The notes under the pieces: model-generated
What the model was told of the DNA's origin: nothing
Database searches by the model: none
What the model saw: only the letters and a program-made list of their open reading frames with translations
Origin: a bacterium
Lineage (GTDB): Bacteria > UBP13 > UBA5359
Assembly (NCBI GenBank): GCA_028699365.1
Contig: JAQVUQ010000104.1
Location: 1-8,201, forward strand
Reading direction: 5' to 3'
Length of the DNA: 8,201 bases
Translations under genes and position numbers: made by a program
Shown: positions 5,458 to 8,201 of the stretch, in pieces
Numbering within the stretch: position 1 is the stretch's first letter
Layout of the letters: every line of letters starts with the position of its first letter

Positions 5458-6879
5458 TTACACCCTGTGAACCTTGATAAGATTGGTAGTGCCCGTTACC
5501 CCTATGGGAACTCCGGCCGTTATTACGACGACATCGCCTTCGCTGATAAAACCGGCTTCCTGGGTTCTGGACACCGCATTGGCTATCATTTCATCGGTGT
5601 TGGATATCTCAGCCGCCCGCAGGGGATAGACCCCCCAAGAAAGGGTCAACCTGTGCATGGTGGCCTCCACTGAGGTAACCGCCACCACCATGGCCTCCGG
5701 CCGGAATTTGGCTATCATCCTGGCCGTATGTCCGGAGGAAGTGAAGGTGATCACGGCGGGAACCTTGAGGTCGGCCGCCATGGTAGCCGTGGCCTCCCCG
5801 ATAGCCTCGGTTATGGTATCTATCGGCAGATCCATCTTCTGAACACGAAGCTGCCGGTGATCGAGATTGCTTTCCGCACTCAGAGCTATCTGGTGCATCA
5901 TGGAGATGCACTCCACCGGGTACTCGCCGATGGCCGTTTCACCGGAAAGCATGGTGGCGTCGGTGCCGTCAAAGATGGCGTTGGCCACATCCGTGACTTC
6001 GGCCCTGGTGGGCCTAAGGTTCCAGATCATGGATTCCAGCATCTGCGTAGCCGTAATCACCGGCTTGCCCACCCGGTTGCACTTGGCGATAATCATCTTC
6101 TGCTCGACAGGAACCTCGGTTATATCGCTCTCTATGCCCAGATCTCCTCTGGCTACCATGATGCCGTCGGCGGTTTGCAAAATAGCATCAAAGTTTTCCA
6201 GAGCCTCCCGCTTCTCTATCTTGGCTATGACCGGAGTATCGGCGCCCTTCTCGCGGATGGTCTCTTTGACCCGCAGGACGTCATCGACGGTCCTGACGAA
6301 GGAGATGGCGAATATATCCACCTTCTGCTCCAGACCGAAAGCCAGATCCTTAAGGTCCTTATCAGTCAGGGCGCTCATGCTGGTAGTGGTTACCGGCAGA
6401 TGAATGCCGCTGCGGGAAACCAGCTCGCCTCCGTCTATAACCCTGCATACCGCATCGCCGGCCGTGACTCTGCTTACCTGCAATTGAATCAGGCCGTCGC
6501 GCAACAGGACGGTATCGCCCGGTTTGATATCGCTGATCACCGCCGGAGGCACGTCCAGGAAAACCCTGTCCTGCGATCCCTGGACGGGCTCGGTCGTAAG
6601 GGTGAACTCATCACCGGACTTGAGCATCACCTTATCCCCGGCAAAGGTTCCGACCCTCAGCTTTGGCCCCTGAAGATCCATAAGTATGCCTATGGGCTGG
6701 CCCAATTTGCGCTCAAGATCACGCACCATGCGTATCCGTCGTGCATGGTCCTCATGCGTGCCGTGAGAAAGGTTCATCCTGGCTACGTTCATGCCGGCCC
6801 GGATCATGCTCTCCAGCACACCTTCCTTGTCGGAGGCCGGCCCCAGGGTGGCGATTATTTTAGTTCTTCTCAATATCAT
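5458..6879 (-). CDS. pyk: Pyruvate kinase
   Basis: Transfers phosphate from phosphoenolpyruvate to ADP, making pyruvate and ATP, the last step of glycolysis. The 473 residues are a complete core enzyme without the extra C-terminal PEP-utiliser-like domain of Bacillus Pyk. Start of the A domain: RRTKIIATLGPAS at 4-16, RMNLSHG at 34-40 (R34, N36, S38) and MDLQGPKLRVG at 67-77. The B lid spans about 78-165. Then IAKIEKREAL with catalytic K220 and metal ligands E222 and D246 (ARGDLGIE), TQML with T278, and the EVTDVANAIFDGTDA stretch at 294-308. The C domain follows from about 350, with TSSGHTAR at 380-387. L69, Q70, K73 and V76 are the set reported for potassium-independent pyruvate kinases. The ATG at 6877-6879 has CTGAGGAG (6889-6896) as ribosome binding site. 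Enolase lies upstream beyond a terminator; the DivIC-like gene follows after 2 nt. Confidence 0.97.
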   Translation of the reverse strand: MILRRTKIIATLGPASDKEGVLESMIRAGMNVARMNLSHGTHEDHARRIRMVRDLERKLGQPIGILMDLQGPKLRVGTFAGDKVMLKSGDEFTLTTEPVQGSQDRVFLDVPPAVISDIKPGDTVLLRDGLIQLQVSRVTAGDAVCRVIDGGELVSRSGIHLPVTTTSMSALTDKDLKDLAFGLEQKVDIFAISFVRTVDDVLRVKETIREKGADTPVIAKIEKREALENFDAILQTADGIMVARGDLGIESDITEVPVEQKMIIAKCNRVGKPVITATQMLESMIWNLRPTRAEVTDVANAIFDGTDATMLSGETAIGEYPVECISMMHQIALSAESNLDHRQLRVQKMDLPIDTITEAIGEATATMAADLKVPAVITFTSSGHTARMIAKFRPEAMVVAVTSVEATMHRLTLSWGVYPLRAAEISNTDEMIANAVSRTQEAGFISEGDVVVITAGVPIGVTGTTNLIKVHRV

Positions 6880-6979
6880 AAAGCGCTACTCCTCAGTAAT
6901 CCTCAGCATTCTAGTTACTTCTGCAAAAGTCCGCCGGAATCCTGCGTCCATCATGCAACCGTCATACGGCATGCCGTGC
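6880..6979 (-). promoter_or_regulatory. pyk leader with palindrome and repeated CTGAGGA
   Basis: About 100 nt between the eno terminator and pyk. It holds a perfect 12-bp palindrome ACGGCATGCCGT (6966-6977), right after the terminator's T run, that could bind a regulator. It also holds a -10-like TAGAAT (6908-6913) without a convincing -35, and two copies of CTGAGGA (6890-6896 and 6900-6906) spaced by 10 bp, the nearer of which is the pyk ribosome binding site. A promoter should lie here because of the terminator upstream, but I cannot place it firmly. Confidence 0.4.
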
Positions 6980-7028
6980 AAAAAAAGAGTGCAGAAGCAG
7001 TGAAGAACTTGCTCCACCGCTTCTGCAC
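6980..7028 (-). terminator. Rho-independent terminator of enolase
   Basis: On the minus strand GTGCAGAAGC (7019-7028) pairs perfectly with GCTTCTGCAC (6989-6998). The stem continues inward through one G-U pair and six more pairs (one of them G-U) to a 6-nt loop, about 17 bp in all. TC and a run of seven T residues (6980-6986) follow. This is a canonical intrinsic terminator, about 65 nt after the eno stop, and it separates eno from pyk. Confidence 0.93.
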
Positions 7029-7092
7029 CGGTTTATCTATCTGTCTGTTTTCACTCTTGCTTCTTCGACTTGCAAGCAGCCGTCCGAACGAT

Positions 7093-8201
<1,109 letters not shown>

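Noticed and set aside
6880-7092. A riboswitch or small RNA gene between eno and pyk
   Set aside because: Beyond the eno terminator and a short palindrome I see no conserved riboswitch core or second terminator in front of pyk.

Overview
This window reads as a stretch of a bacterial chromosome, most likely a member of the Bacillota (a GC-rich Clostridia- or Negativicutes-type lineage). The signs are a DivIC/FtsB-type protein and a YabR-like S1 protein close together, a dihydropteroate synthase carrying the long N-terminal extension common in Clostridia-type genomes, strong purine-rich Shine-Dalgarno sites, and frequent use of ATA, AGA and AGG codons despite a GC content that looks to be in the mid-to-high 50s. 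I cannot name a genus. Every convincing gene lies on the minus strand, so transcription runs from high to low coordinates.

Reading with transcription: the window opens inside enolase (eno, 5' end missing), which ends at a strong Rho-independent terminator (6980-7028). A short leader follows, then pyruvate kinase (pyk), closely coupled (2-nt gap) to a small DivIC/FtsB-like division protein that ends at a GC hairpin. Next comes a complete ribulokinase (araB) alone, with no arabinose isomerase, epimerase or transporter beside it, and with a weak candidate promoter of its own. After a 178-nt intergenic region holding the best promoter in the window (TTGACA with overlapping inverted repeats) come a small S1-domain RNA-binding protein (YabR-like), dihydropteroate synthase (folP, TTG start, preceded by a 14-bp hairpin next to its ribosome binding site) and, overlapping the folP stop by ATGA, a membrane CHASE2-type sensor that begins a GAF-like domain and runs off the low-coordinate edge.

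Functionally, eno and pyk are the last two steps of glycolysis. Pyk carries the residue set known for potassium-independent pyruvate kinases. The DivIC-like and S1 proteins are division/RNA housekeeping genes that are often neighbours in Bacillota; here araB separates them, which suggests insertion of a sugar-kinase gene into a conserved neighbourhood. FolP makes dihydropteroate for folate; its coupling to a CHASE2 sensor has no obvious functional reason and is one of the more interesting points.

Most of the window is ordinary housekeeping. I see no tRNA, rRNA, CRISPR array, insertion sequence or prophage gene, and no intergenic gap above 300 bases. The points worth following up are the regulatory structures in the four intergenic regions, the lone araB, the K+-independent Pyk signature and the truncated CHASE2 receptor.
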